Source: Prorocentrum cordatum
Lineage: Eukaryota; Sar; Dinophyceae; Prorocentrales; Prorocentraceae
Direction of reading: 5' to 3'
Length of the DNA stretch: 64,000 bases
Assembly (NCBI GenBank): GCA_963575745.1
Contig: CAUYUJ010014260.1
Span: forward strand, 578,976 to 642,975
Shown: piece by piece, positions 22,850 to 35,109 of the stretch
Layout of the letters: every line of letters begins with the position of its first letter
Position numbering within the stretch: the stretch's first letter is position 1
Made by a program: the position numbers and the translations under genes
The notes under the pieces: model-generated
Database searches by the model: none
What the model was told of the DNA's origin: nothing
The model's input: the letters and a program-made list of their open reading frames with translations, nothing else

Positions 22850-24290
22850 TGCCCCCCCGCATGCTCAAGCTATGTGGCATCATCGCCCTTGCTCCTGCTC
22901 CTCGTCCTCCCGTTCCTTCTCCGCAGCCCTCCTCCTCCTTCTCCTTCTTCTTCTCCTCCTTGTCCTCCTCCTTGTCCTCCTCTTTGTCCCATGCCTTCTG
23001 CCCTTGCTCCTGGGTTATATTGGCAATGCTCTGGCTCCGCCCTGTTCTGTGCCTTGAAGCAGGTGGATTGCACGGATGGTGTGGTGAAGGAACGGGGAGT
23101 GGAGTAGGACCACGATGACAACAAGGACACTGCGTTAGCAGGCGCAGCAGAGGACTATGAGGGGAAGGAGCAAAGGTAACGCCTAAATCATAAACAGAAC
23201 CAGCCAGTCCCCACATAAATAAGGCGTGACAAAAAAAGCTAGTCCGCCACCGTCTCCATTACCATCAATAAACTCAGACAAAACACCTGGGCATGAGTTT
23301 GGGGGGATATCAACGTAAACGCTGAGCCAGCTCTCGACAGGATGAGTGAGCGCCTGCCCATGGACACGAATGCCACCTGCGATAGAGAAAGCGGGCGAGA
23401 ACTGAGGTTCCCTGATCCTACGTGATAACGTGTGCCTTCTTCTACCCACGCATAGTCGAACTCGGACTCTCGCCCATCATGAATGCAATCCTGACACTTT
23501 GCCCGACCCGAATTCAGCCGTGGCGTCGATGGGGCCGAACGGTAGCCAGAGAACGTAGAACAGCTACGTGCGGAGAGCGCGCAGATTGTATGGCCTGCCA
23601 CAAACGCGTGTCCTGGTGTATTCCAGCATGCAGCGCGATGCTGATGCGGTAGTGCTGGCCTCGTCACTGAGCAAGTCGCCCTGCGCGTCGAAGCGGCTGA
23701 GCGGCGCCACGCGCCAGTTTCCTTCTACCAGACACCACCTCGGAATCCAGAGGGCGGCAACACCCAAGATTGAGAGCTGCAGCCCCCGCAGCACGCTGGA
23801 TTGCAAACTGCGCGCCCTGTCTGAAGCCTCACACGGGGCATTCCGCTCACGACGTGGGCCGTGGGGCTCTGGACCCCACGCCAAGGACTGCCCCTTCGTC
23901 GCCTCGGATCGCCGCTGGGACTCCCCCCCCCCTCCCACGGCGCCGCTGGGACTCCCTCCTCCCCCCTCCTGGGCGCGACGGGGCCGACCGAGGCCAGCGC
24001 TCCAGGCTGTCGGTCACGAGCACGGCCGCCTCGGGGGAGGCAGGCGCACGGGGGCTCCTCCCGACTCGCTGGAAGGCGTGTCGGCTGCGCGCCCCCTGGC
24101 CCGCGGGGGCGGATGGGCTCCGAGACGGGGGGGAGGAGGCATCGGCGGGACATCCTCCCGCCCCTCCTCCACCTCCCGATCCCCCCGATCCTCCCTTCGA
24201 GCACCTCCTCATCCTGTCTTCCTCGTCCTCCTCCGCCTGGAAAATGGACAGGAGTGAAGGGATGGGTGTGGAGGGAAGGGGACGAGCAAG
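22850..24290. other. Unassigned region
   Basis: Pyrimidine-rich to 23000, then mixed sequence. Minus-strand frames at 23667-23183 contain plausible stretches such as HDGRESEFDYAWVEEGTRYH, but no family is recognised. Confidence 0.3.
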
Positions 24291-24296
24291 GAGCAC

Positions 24297-24352
24297 GGAG
24301 GAGGAGGAGGAGGAGGAGGAGGAGGAGGAGGAGGAGGAGGGGGAAGAGAAGG
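24297..24352. repeat. (GGA)n microsatellite
   Basis: Short perfect GGA run. Confidence 0.9.
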
Positions 24353-24639
24353 AGGGCGGGGGGGGGCGGTGAGGGCTGTGGCCCCGCAGAGCCGCCTCGC
24401 GGCAAAAAGGCGCCTCGCCCCCGTCCGCCTCTATATCAGCCCAGCCCAGCTCGGTCAGCTCAGATGGGGGCTGCGGCATGGAGACTGAACATCCGTTGGC
24501 GAGCGTGCTCGGTCTCGCAAGCACCACCCTCAGGCTAAGCAGGTGCACGCCAGGGGGCCGCGTAACAAAACAGACCGTCCAGGCGAAGGGCCCAGCCATG
24601 TACAGGCTTGAGTATTGCCGATGTGGGTCTCGCCTTCGG

Positions 24640-25895
24640 TGAATCTCATTGTGGGGCCACACTGCGTGTAAAGTGTGGGCCGATATCTGGCGGGGACGCA
24701 TGCGGGCGCAGTCATTGGGGCCTTCGGTGGAGCTCCATATTGGGCCACGAAGCGTTTGAGGGGTGCGCCGAAATCGAACGGGGTAGCCATGCGAAACATG
24801 CCACTGGGGCCTTCGGTGGAGCCCCAGATGAGGGCCACGCAGCGCTGTACTGGGTGGGGGAAGGCATGCGGACACTGTCACTGGGCCTTCGGTGGGGCTC
24901 CCTGTGCGGCCACGAAGCGCTGTACTGGGTTGAGGCACGGATGCGAACACCGCCACTGAGGCCTTCGGTGAAGCTGTACTGGGCGGGGGGGGCGAGTGCG
25001 GACACCGACACTGGGGCCTTCGGTAGAGCCCCCTGGATGTGGCCACGAAACGTTATACTGTGTGGGAGAAAAGCATGCGGACACTCCCCCTGGGTTCTTC
25101 GGTTAAGCTCCCTGTGGGGCCACGAAACGCTGTACTGGCTGGGTGGGGGAATGGCCAGTGGACACCGCCACTGGGGCAGTTGGTGGAGCTCCCTGTGCGG
25201 CCACGAAGCGCTGCACCGGGTGGGGGAAAGGCATGCGGACACCGCCACTGGGGCCTTCGGTGAAGCTCCCTGTGGGGCCACGAAGCGCGTATACTGGGTG
25301 GGGGAAGCGCATGCGGACACCGCCACGAGCTACCTATGGGGTCACGAAGCGCCGTACTGAATGGGGAAACGCATGCGGGCACCGCCACTGGGGTCTTCGG
25401 TGGAGCGGAGCTCATCATGGGTAACGAAATGCTGTACTGGGTGGGGAAACACATGCGGACACCGCCACTGGGCCTTCGGTGGAGCTCCCTATGGGGCCAC
25501 GGAAAGCTGCACTGGGTAGGGCAGAGGCATGCGGACACCGCCACTGGGTCCTTCGGTGGCGCTCTCTGTGGGGCCACAAAATGCTATAAAGGGGGGGGGG
25601 GGGAACGCACGCGGACACCGCCACTGAGGCCTTCGGTGGATCTCCCTATGGAGCCACGAACCGTTGCTCTGGGTGGGGGAACAGCATGCGGACACAGCCA
25701 TTGGGGCCTCCGGTGGAGCTCAGTATGGACACCGGAACGCTGCGCATGTCAATACGGTGCGGCAGCCTCCCCAACCCAGTAGCGGAGACGATGCGCTCGG
25801 GCGCCTCGGTGTGGACATCGGTCACTGGGTGGGGGTGACGCATGCGGGCGGTGCCATTGGCACCTTCGGTGGAGCTCCCTATAGGGCCACGAAGC
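24640..25895 (+). repeat. Satellite A, 76-89-bp unit
   Basis: About 16 units carry ACTGGGGCCTTCGGTGGAGC, then TCCCTGTGGGGCCACGAAGC, then CTGTACTGGGTGGGGGAA and GCATGCGGACACCGCC. Unit lengths measured between CCTTCGG words include 89, 76, 76 and 55. The core is shared with satellites B and C. Overlapping frames of 70-250 codons are artefacts. Confidence 0.9.
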
Positions 25896-25929
25896 ATGAG
25901 TGGGATACCATGCGGAGAGCAGACGGCCG

Positions 25930-26052
25930 GGTGCTGATGATGATCATGATGATGACGATGACGATGACGATGCCGAAACCAGTGATGATGATGCTGCTGA
26001 TGATGATGGTGATGGTGCTTATGATTATGATTATGATGATGACGATGATGAC

Positions 26053-26104
<52 letters not shown>

Positions 26105-26127
26105 GTGACGATGGTGATGATGATGAC

Positions 26128-26158
<31 letters not shown>

Positions 26159-26645
26159 CAGCTGATGATGCTGCTGATGATGGTGCTCATGGGAGTAATG
26201 ATGATACTGATTATGATGATGATGCTGATGATTATGAGAAGGAGGTTGGTGATAACGGGAGGAGAAAGGAGGGAGAGGAGAAGGAGAGGATCGGCAATGC
26301 TGATGAGGAAGCTGATGATGTTGATGGTGATGCTGTTGATGATGATGATGGTGGTGGTGGTGAAGATAGTGCTCATGATGATGCCGACAATGATGATGAT
26401 GCTGATGATGATAATGAGTATGATGATGATGATGATGATGATGGTGGTGATGATGACGATGATGCTGATAATGATTATGATGATGCTGCTGATGATGATG
26501 TCAATGACGGTGGTGACCATGAGGATGAAGATGCTGATGCTGATGATGATGGTGATTACGATGATGAAGAGGATGATTATGCTGATGCTGATAATGATGC
26601 TGATGCTGGCGCTGATGATGATTTTGATGATGATGGAGGAGGGAG
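25930..26645. repeat. (GAT)n trinucleotide tract
   Basis: About 700 bp of GAT repeats with variants (GCT, GGT, GAC). They translate as poly-Asp, poly-Met or poly-Ile depending on frame. The longest pure run lies around 26050-26105. Confidence 0.95.
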
Positions 26646-26689
26646 GCGGAAGGGGAGGAGGAAGCATGGACGGCGTGAGTGACGCGGGG

Positions 26690-26745
26690 CGATGTCTCTT
26701 CAACACGAGGGCCCAACACCACAACATGGCTGGGACCTAATATGT
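26690..26745 (+). repeat. Conserved end module next to satellite A
   Basis: GATGTCTCTTCAACACGAGG followed by GCCCAACACCACAACATGG matches the reverse complement of 52195-52250 beside satellite C at most positions. Confidence 0.7.
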
Positions 26746-26934
26746 CACACTCTTCTGTCGGCTTTCGGAGCAAGGCGAATTGCGACAACGGCCACTCCAA
26801 ATCGGTCCCCGAACCCTCCAAGGGTCCTGGGGTCCAACCGCACCTTTTCCGGTTGGGTCTGGCCGTGGCGGCGAGGGGGCCCCCAGAAGTCCAAACACCG
26901 TTGTCTCAACTCGCCCTCCTCTGATTCTTCCTCA

Positions 26935-27350
26935 CCTGGCGGTCGACGGCGACGGTCGCCGTCGCCCCCCAGATGACTCGTCGCTCGTCGTCGTCGGCGC
27001 TGTGGCGCGTGGTCGTCGCTCGTCCTCGTGGGGTCGTCGCTCGTCGTCGCGTCGTCGCTCGTCGTCGTCGGCGCGACGGTGGTCCCCCCCCCTTCGCATG
27101 GAGGGCGGGACGTCGCTCGTCGTGGTCGGTGTGGTGGTCGCCGGGCGACCGCCGCGCCAACGACGACGAGTGACGGGAACGGCAGGCGGCTGCCGCCTTC
27201 GAGGGCGGCTTCCACAGGGGCACCTGCTCGGCGGGTCCAAGCGCCATCGACGCGGCGCCGAGGCGCTGCAGCGTAGCCACCGCCTGCTGGCAAGCCGCTC
27301 GCTCTCATCGTCGTGGTCGCCTGTGTCGTCGTCGTGGAAGTCGTAGTCGG
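26935..27350. repeat. CGTCGT-rich region
   Basis: Several GTC/CGT trinucleotide runs (26980-27080 and 27300-27345) lie in GC-rich sequence. Frames open on both strands reflect the repeat. Confidence 0.7.
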
Positions 27351-28040
27351 CGTCGCTTAACAGGCAACTCCTGGGAGGTCTTCGCAAGAACGATAAGGTG
27401 CTACTGAACCAAGTTAAAAACCAATTGAACTGGATCGGGCTGAACTTCGAACTCAAGCCGGATTGAACGGGGGGGTCAAATGGGATGAAGCGGGACTGGG
27501 CAGGACTATGGCGGATTAGGGTGGCTTCCGACCACGCATATGCCAGCGCCGATACTGAATTTAACCTCCCAGGAGTTGCATCCTAACAGTGCTGTCCTTC
27601 CAAGATGGCCTCAGGAACCCCAAAGAGGGCACAATGACGGCCAAGGATGCTCGTCCTGGTCGTCGTCGAAGACCAGACCCCCTCGAGTAGATTTGTCTTT
27701 CTTCTGCGCAAAATTAAGAATCGGCAACTCAGCCTGTCAGCCTCACACGCCCAGGCGCGAGTGGCAAACACTGAGTGCCCCTGGCGGGGCAGGGCAAACA
27801 CGCAACGCCCAGCCTTCCTGGCGGGGCAGGAAGGTGATAAGATGCTGTATCCGTTGTCAACCTGAAAGGGGCGCCCTGCGGACATGTATGTTAGCTGAAA
27901 AGCATAACAATCATAATCAACAACTCGTTATGTTTCACACAAGCTGACTGACGCACTGAAGAATCTCAGCTGCTGAGAATCAGTGGAAGAGGCAAGGGAC
28001 ATTACGAGACCCAAGCCAGCAAAAGGTGCCACCACATTAA

Positions 28041-28376
28041 ATATTCATCAACAAATCAAATACCGTCATCCTAGGCATCGGCACCCACTCGGCGTCTCTT
28101 GTCAAGGACCCGCTGCCCAAGCCCTTCGGCCTGAGCGCGGGAGGAGAACCGGAAAAGCGCAAGGCCTCAGATGAAGTCGACCCCGATCCGCTCAACAGCG
28201 GGGTCGGGTCCAAGCTCAGGCACCCCTCCGAGAGGATTAGCAGCGACTTGCTCCGGAAAACATGGGGAGAAGGGAACATTCCTCGAGTAGTTTCTGAAAA
28301 CACGACGGGCAATGTTTTGCAATTTTCTGCGTCTGGAGACTTTTGCCCGGCCTCAGGACCAACAAAAATATTATAA
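28041..28376 (+). other. Coding-like open frame, 111 codons, unrecognised
   Basis: The frame has no ATG near its start but reads like a real protein end: GLSAGGEPEKRKASDEVDPD, then HPSERISSDLLRKTWGEG, NIPRVVSENTTGNVLQF and a stop at 28374. A possible acceptor (CATCCTAG|GC) sits at about 28074. It could be a terminal exon or a retroelement fragment. Confidence 0.4.
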
Positions 28377-28484
28377 TACAATGGGACACTGGTCCCTGGG
28401 AATGAGTCTTGACCTCTAGAAGTCCACGAGGGAAATAATCACCACGCCAGGGGTCTGGGTAGCCGTCGTAGTCGGCGTCGCTGT

Positions 28485-28770
28485 CCTTCTAAGATGCTCC
28501 CAAAAGCCACCAAGAGGGCACCACGAGGTCCCACGATGGTTCCACCGAGTCTCTTCGAGAGGACTGAGGTAGAACGACCGCGCCCAAGACGGCCCCCCAA
28601 GACTCCCAAAGAGCCTCCGAGAGGCCCTCCAGGAGGCCCCAGGAGGCCCCGAGAGCACCCCCGAGACGCCTCACAAGAGTCCCCGAGATGCCTCCACGGA
28701 ACCTCCACGAGGCAACGCTGCACCCATGCAGCGCTGCGGCCACGCCACGCTCCCAGACGTCCCACGGCGA
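28485..28770 (+). repeat. CAAGA-type degenerate array
   Basis: CCAAGACGGCC, CCTCCGAGAGG, CCCCAGGAGG and CCCCGAGAC words recur. Related to the arrays at 14.3 and 41.4 kb. Confidence 0.65.
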
Positions 28771-29734
28771 TGTCACCGAGCCTGCGCGGGAGGGCTGGAG
28801 AAGACCATCCTAAATGACATTCTATGCGGGGATGGCACAACTATTATAGAATGACAAAAAAATGAAAGTAAGCTTTCGGGGCGGTGCTGGGGGCGACGCC
28901 AGGGGTGCCAGCGCCGATTCAAGAACCCCGCGCGGGGTTCCACAAGATTATGTTTGTGCAAGTGTCCCTCTTCGAAATACATCGTTTGCCGCAACCAGCT
29001 GGATAATGCAGCCGTGGGCTTGTGTGTAGCATGCGCATGTTTAGCAGGGCATTGGTCCGTGCGCAAGATTCAAAACCTGCAGACTCATCATAACAAACAA
29101 CATGATAATAACTAAAATAACAAGCATGAAAATATAGATACGTATAGATGTACAAATCAATATGAATATATGTGTATACGTGTATACACATGTTTATGCA
29201 CAGATGTGTATCCCGGATCGAAACGCATCATCCCAACATAATGGCCTCGAACTTTCTTCTGAGGCCAGCGCACGCCAGAAGAAAAACATGATGCCGGGGC
29301 TGACAAGGGCGGAACGAATCGAAACAGCGCAGTCCAAACACCGACACAGAACCGATTTGACAATGCCTTCCGGATTCTGCGCACCTACTATCAGGAAGAC
29401 GCAAGACCTGGGTACAGGGGACTCGGAAATCCCCGACGAGGTCGTCAACAAAAACGACGAGGCCGAGCCTGCACTTTGACGAGGCCTCCCGCTGCAGACA
29501 TCCCACAAGACTCCTCCTCGTCAAAATCCGAGGCGCGGTCGTCAACAAACGATGGCGAACCCGAGTCCTGGCAAACCCGGGTCTTACGCTCCCCCGATAC
29601 TGCACCCAATGGGCTCCTGCGACGCGACCCCGCACGTTGCTTGTGCGCTGCCCGGATGAGGCCGCGGAGCGCGCGGCGCACCGCAGTCCGCCCGCCCACC
29701 TCTCCAGCGACGGGCGAGCATGGGACGAGGTCAC

Positions 29735-29862
29735 GTGGGGGAGGGGGAGGGGGAGGGGGAGGGGGAGGAGGAGGAGGAGGAGGAGGAGGAGGAGGAGGAG
29801 AGAGGAGGAGAGAGGAGGAGGAAAGAGGAGGAGGAGGAGGAGGAGGAGGAGAGAGTCGTTTG
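29735..29862. repeat. GGGGGA and (GGA)n tract
   Basis: GGGGGA repeats pass into GGA repeats. The tract lies just upstream of RT element 2 and probably interrupts its 5' part. Confidence 0.9.
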
Positions 29863-29944
29863 GGTCGAGACCGTGTGCTGTCGCCCCTCCTCACGAGACT
29901 ACGCGCACTCCGCCGACCTATCCAGGCAAGGTGCACCCCAACCC

Positions 29945-32164
29945 CCCTAGCGCCGCCCACCAGCACTCCATCCTGCGGTGCAGGGCATTCGGGCCCGTCT
30001 ACCACCAGGATTCGAAATTATAGCGCGCCTGGACGATATGTTCATCTTCTGCCAACCGCAAGATGCTGTTCATATTTACGACCATGTGCGCACGACGTTA
30101 GCGGAAGTATGCCACAGCAGCGTCAACGTTGAAAACCTCGCAGTATGGAATAAAACACACGACAACTGCCCCTCTGATTGCACAACAGGGCACCGAACGC
30201 CTGGCTATACGAAAGACCAGGACACGAAGAAAAAAACACGCACTCATGGCGCGCCAGTCGGCACGGACGCTTATATTTCTACATTCGGTCATGCGCAAGC
30301 GGAGGAAAAGGCGAAGCTGCTGAAGACTCTACTTGAGCTCCCTTTTCTTCAATCTGCGTGGTTATTGCTCTACTTTTTGGCGTGCCGAAGCTGAACCATC
30401 TGTTACGGACTGCGACGCCGGCTCAATCTCGACATGCGGCCGACGCCCATGATAATCATATCCTGCTCATGTTCAGGACTATGTGCGCCATCCCCGGGCA
30501 TGCAGAGTGGGACACAGCACTCCATGGAGTTTCGTGCGGCGCCTGGGTGGAGCAGGTGAAACTACCTCTACGGTTGGGCGGCTTGGGGCTCAGGGATTCC
30601 CGACGACCAGCGCCCGCTGCTTACTGGGCAGTCTGGGCAGACCCTTTGCAAGGGCTGGTCCGTGGATTCTCAGATGCAGGGCGCGACGTCCTGCGTCACC
30701 TCCAAGCGCTAAGCACGGAGGAGCCGGAAACAGCACAACTGACCAGCCTGGAGCATGTCCCTATCCCTATGCTGGGCATCGCCCCACCACGATGGCGATC
30801 TTGAAGGACTCCCTCAGTTTGGGAGGGCGCACCCCTGAGACTGTCATCGCCTCTTGGCGTGTCAATCTCAGGGATAGGGATACGTTCGAGGCTGGTGACT
30901 CCAAGCGCTCAGCACGGATGGGGCCGGAAGCAGCGCAGCGTCGTCCACCTCGCCTTGCGGCGGCGGAGGCAGCAGCATGGCACGGTGCGGCGACGCGGGG
31001 ATGGGCGAGCCGCCCAGCCCGCGCCGCGAGTGGTGGCCGGCGGCCGGCCACCAGGCCCACCGGCACAGCGCCAGGACTTGGGAAGCTCGGGGGCATGGAC
31101 TTGCCAGCCTGGAACATACCCCTGTCCCTAAGCTGGGCATCGCCTCATCACAATGCCAACCTTAGGGGTTCCCTCAGTTTTTTCAGGGCGCAGCCCTGAG
31201 ATTGTCATCGCCTTTTGGCGTGTCGATCTTAGCGACAGGGATAAGTTCGAGGCTGGTGATGGATGGCAATGTCATGCATTATCCCACCGTGAACGTCGTG
31301 CGTGCCGCTCCTTGCTGCAAGCATGTGGGGGCTGGGCCAACAGCCCGACGACACGCAGCTACAACCGGGAAAGCAAGGCTACGACCTTGTACGGAAGCGT
31401 ATGCGGCGACGTGGCTCACGGCTTGCCCTACTACCGATCTCTCGGTGTTACAAAATCCACACATGCTGTGCGGTATCAGACGGCTACTGGGAATTGGGGT
31501 GGTATGTGATGGGAGAGACCCTCATGGCCATGCCAAAATGATGACAAACGACACTTCACGCTTGAACACACGGCATACCTGGATGGTGTCAGCATGGCGC
31601 CAAATTTTCACGGAGGCGGGGGTCCTCAACCTCGACAATAACTCGGAGCGCCTGCAACGGCGAACACATACCAGTGCCAACCGGAGACGCATGACGTCTT
31701 GACCTCGTCGTCCCATACCTCAATGTTGCGAGGGGACTACTGCTCTTCTGCGATATCACGGTGGTTTCCCCCCATTACACGGATGGGGTGCCCACGACCC
31801 AGCCCTAGCAATCAGGCGGGGAGATTGTTAGAACAGGCAGGAGAAGACAAGTCAACAATGATACATATCATGAGGTGCATGCCGCTGGTTTGGGATCGCT
31901 TCAATGCTTGGGCTGGGAGGTGTTTGGGAGGTGGGGCCCACGACCGATTACCCTTGTACCAGCGCGGCGCGAGAAAGATGCCTGCACCTCCCAGGACGAA
32001 TACGACGGGGCTCAACAACGGGATTGGTGCACAGGTGGTGGGGCATCTTAGGGACAACTCTACAGCGGTCAATGGCGCAATCCGTGCTCCACGAGCATGT
32101 CCACCTACCAACTACACAAGGCGAGCCGGCATGCCCCCTAGACGAACTGCCTGTGGTCGCCTAA
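29945..32164 (+). pseudogene. Reverse-transcriptase element of a second type, decayed
   Basis: In order are AHQHSILRCRA, GIRARLPPGFEIIARLDDMF (LDD catalytic box, 30029-30037), a second block VPKLNHLLRTATPAQSRHA, then KLPLRLGGLGLRDSRRPAPA and AYWAVWADPL, which I recall from many predicted dinoflagellate RT proteins. The end has RLDLVVPYL (31699), LLFCDITVVSPHYTDG and SAARERCLHLPG up to the stop at 32162. The spaced Asp pair (RLD and CDIT) resembles a PD-(D/E)xK restriction-like nuclease, which is an inference. Frame changes near 30360, 30800 and 31700 and a stop near 31807 break it. A roughly 200-bp internal repeat at 30.7-31.26 kb adds disorder. Confidence 0.7.
30703..31265 (+). repeat. Internal duplication in RT element 2
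   Basis: CCAAGCGCTAAGCACGG at 30703 recurs as CCAAGCGCTCAGCACGG about 198 bp later. TGCTGGGCATCGCCCCACCA (30770) recurs as AGCTGGGCATCGCCTCATCA (31131). The stretch GTTCGAGGCTGGTGA ends both units. Confidence 0.75.
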
Positions 32165-32189
32165 GGGCTGGTCGTTCCTCCCCCCTCTA

Positions 32190-32242
32190 CTGCTCCTCTT
32201 CCTCCTCCTCCTCCTCCTCCTCCTCCTCCTCCTCCTCCTTTG
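32190..32242. repeat. (TCC)n microsatellite
   Basis: Short TCC run directly after the end of RT element 2. Confidence 0.9.
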
Positions 32243-32943
32243 ACGCTGCTCATCCAGCGCCGCCGCGTCTGTTTCACCCGGCCTGCTGCCGTTTGTGCGG
32301 GCGCACCTCCGTTGTTCCGATGCTGCTGCTGCTGCTGAGGAAATGGACATACTCCAAAGAAATAGTAAACAAATGTATCGGGCTGCGACACGGTTGCAAA
32401 CAGAAGCCGAATCCCGAAGGAAGTGAAGCGTCAAGGGGGAAAAGACTCAGAGTGAGGCGATCTTCGAGGGAGGCAGACTCCAGAGGGAACGAATTCGGTG
32501 GGAACGGAACCCCAAAGGGAATGAAACCCAAAAGAAACCTGCGAAACGTTCGGCCGCAAATTTGGCTGTCCGTATGCAGGGCGGCAAGCGCTCCGACCAA
32601 GTGCCAACACACTGCATTTGCTGTCGGCCGCCTCGTCTTCGTCCTCTTCGTCTTCCTGCTCAGGTGTATTCGGAATCTTTTTCGCTCGCCGGAATCGGCT
32701 TCGCTCAGAGAAATCGACTTCGCTCAACGGAATCGTTTTCGAGGACACAGGAAGCAGTCTCGAAGACACAAGAAACGGTTTCACGGCGTGTGTTTTCGCA
32801 TGCCATGTCTTTGTATTACAATTCAAATGCTAGAAGTGTCCTCAATTTGGGTTGTTCTGTGGTTCCTTATTTTTGGGTTGTTTTGTTGTTCCTCGGTCAC
32901 GGGGAAGTTCCTGAGAGCCTGCACTCAAAATACATTTAGAGTC

Positions 32944-34115
32944 ATTAGAGACTTCCCCGGATTTTACGTGTTCGCATTGTCCCCTCAATCCTAATCGTCC
33001 TCCTTCTCTTCTTCCTCCTCCTCCTCCTCCTCCTCCTCCTCCTCCTCCAGGAACGCACTGGGCTACGATTCGAGCGGGGTTGCAGGAGGAATGCGCTGCA
33101 TAGCGTGCATGAGCTCGTTAGTTCCTCGCTTCGTGCCGCTCCAGTGCTCGTACCGCGGGTTTCGCGCGCATTTAGGTTCTAGCCCGCCCCGGGCCGTGGC
33201 CAGCCCACACAGCTGCACTCACCACGGTTGCCTTGAACATTCGCCATAGAACATGCAGGGCCGCGGATCCAACAACGACGAGTGAATCGACGACACGGGT
33301 ACACCCGACACACTCACAACGAAAATATATGCAAAAAACGAGTGTCCTTTCGGGGCACCGTTCGCGGACGTCACGAACGCCTCTTGAGCTACCCAAGCTA
33401 TTTCTCGGGCCGTGTTGGGACTCCCCTGGGCCGTCTTGAAGTCTCTTCTGAGCCACTGGAAAGCTCTGGGGACTTCCTCAAGAGCATGGTGGGTCGTCTT
33501 CGTGGTGCTCCTGTGGGGCATCTCTGGATCTTCTGGGGGAGCTCTCCTGTGCATATTGAACGCCTATTTGGTGTCTACTGGTGGTCCCTTCGGGGCGCTT
33601 CTGGGGCCTCTCGAGTTCTCCTGGGGGCCTTCTTGGCTGTCTCAGAGCGTTCGCAGCCCGACAGACGCCTTCGGATGCCGTTTTGGATGCCTCCGTGGGC
33701 AATCTGGGGGCTTTCTGGGGGCGTCTTCGGACTGTCATCGGAGCTTCTTGGGCTCGTCTTGGGGGCCTCTTAGGCCTTCTTGGGGTGGGTCTGCGACGTC
33801 TTGGGGCCCTCTTGAGGGCTCCCTGGGTCGCCTGAAAAGCGAAATTGGGGGCCACGTTAGCCATCTTTGACGCTGTTAAGAGCAACTGGGCAAGAATGTT
33901 AAAATTGTACGAAAACATATCTTTCTTCAACAGTTTAGGTCTCTCGGAGGCTTCCTGGAAGGCCTCTCGGAGCTCCATTCGGGTGTTCTTTGGCCGCCTT
34001 GGGAGCCTCTTTGGCCCTTTTACGATCATATTGGACCGTCTTGGGAGCGTCGTTGCGGCCTCTGAGCGTCCTGTGGGGTCGCCGAAAAAGGGTTTCGAGG
34101 TCCAGAGCAACCCCT
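32944..34115 (+). repeat. Composite dispersed repeat, copy 1
   Basis: A core of about 400 bp (CCCCGGATTTTACGTGTTCG, TCCAGGAACGCA, CTACGATTCGAGCGG, GTTGCAGGAGGAAT, TTGCCTTGAACAT, CGCGGATCCAAC, GCGGACGTC, CCTCTTGAGCTA) is followed by a TCTTGGG-type array, an AT-richer spacer (33880-33940, containing AGTTTAGG) and more array. The order is the same at 35735-36890. Confidence 0.75.
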
Positions 34116-34264
34116 GGGCCACTCAAAAAAGGCCGCCGGCTCCCAGGACTAAACTTTTGACGCCAGGGGGGGGGGGGAAGTTGGCCGCCCCCGGCCACGG
34201 GGCCACGGGACCCGATGGCCGGCTAGAACCACGCGCGCACGCTTCGCACGCTCTTAGGTTCTAG

Positions 34265-35105
34265 CCGCGCCTGAGGAACGCGTACCGCAAATTGCGCCTT
34301 CCGAGAAGCTCCCTATGGGGTCTCGATCTTCGTCGTGAGGGATGTGCCGACACGGGCGCCGTCACGCGTGCGAACCCTGCCAATGCCGCCTTCGGTGGAG
34401 CTCCTCTAGGCCCACGATCCTCGTTGAGGGTGTGCCGAAATGGACGTCGCCACGCATGCGAACTCTGCCACTGAGGCCTGTGTGGAGCTCGCATTGGGAG
34501 CTACGATCCTTGTGAGTGGTGTGCCTAAGCGGGCGCCGTCACGCGTGCGAACCCTGCCAATGCGACCTTCGGTGGAGATCACTAGGGGGCCACGTTCCTC
34601 GTGAGCGGTGTGCCGAACTGGACGCCGTCACACATGCGACCCCTAACGCTGGGGCCTGCAATGGAGCTCCCTATGAAGCCACGATCCTCGTGAAGGATGT
34701 GCCGACACGGGCGCCGTCACGCATGCGAACCCTTCCACTGTTGCCTGCGGTGGGGCTCCCAATGGAAGCTACGATCCTTGCGGGCTAGCGCCGTCACACG
34801 TGCGCACCCATTCCACTGGGGCCTTCTGTGGATCCAGCTATCGAGCCACGATTCTCGTGGGGTGTGTGCCGAAGTGGGCGCCGTCACGCATGCGAGCCCT
34901 GTCACTGGGGCCTACTTTGGAGCTCTCTACCTGTGGGGCCATGATGCTCGTGAGGGTGTGCCGAAATGGGCGCCGTCACGCATGCAAGCCTTGCCGCTGC
35001 GGCCATTGGTGGAGCTACCTCTGGGGGCTACGATCCTCGTGAAAGGTGTGCCGAAATCGGCGCCGTCACAAATGTGAATCCAGCCACTGGGGCTTAGGTA
35101 GCTGC
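34265..35105 (+). repeat. Satellite B, 88-89-bp unit
   Basis: About nine units carry GCCTTCGGTGGAGCTCC, CCACGATCCTCGTGA, GTGTGCCGAA and GCGCCGTCACGCATGCGAAC. Measured spacings are 88 and 89. It is more diverged than satellites A and C but plainly the same family. Confidence 0.85.
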
Positions 35106-35109
35106 GCGA

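Noticed and set aside
24608-25360. 250-codon frame with repeated HWGLRWSSLWGHE peptides
   Set aside because: Peptide repetition follows the satellite A unit. In most places unit lengths of 76 and 89 are not multiples of three.
25664-26740. Poly-Met, poly-Asp and poly-Ile frames of 260-358 codons
   Set aside because: They translate the (GAT)n tract and the end of satellite A.
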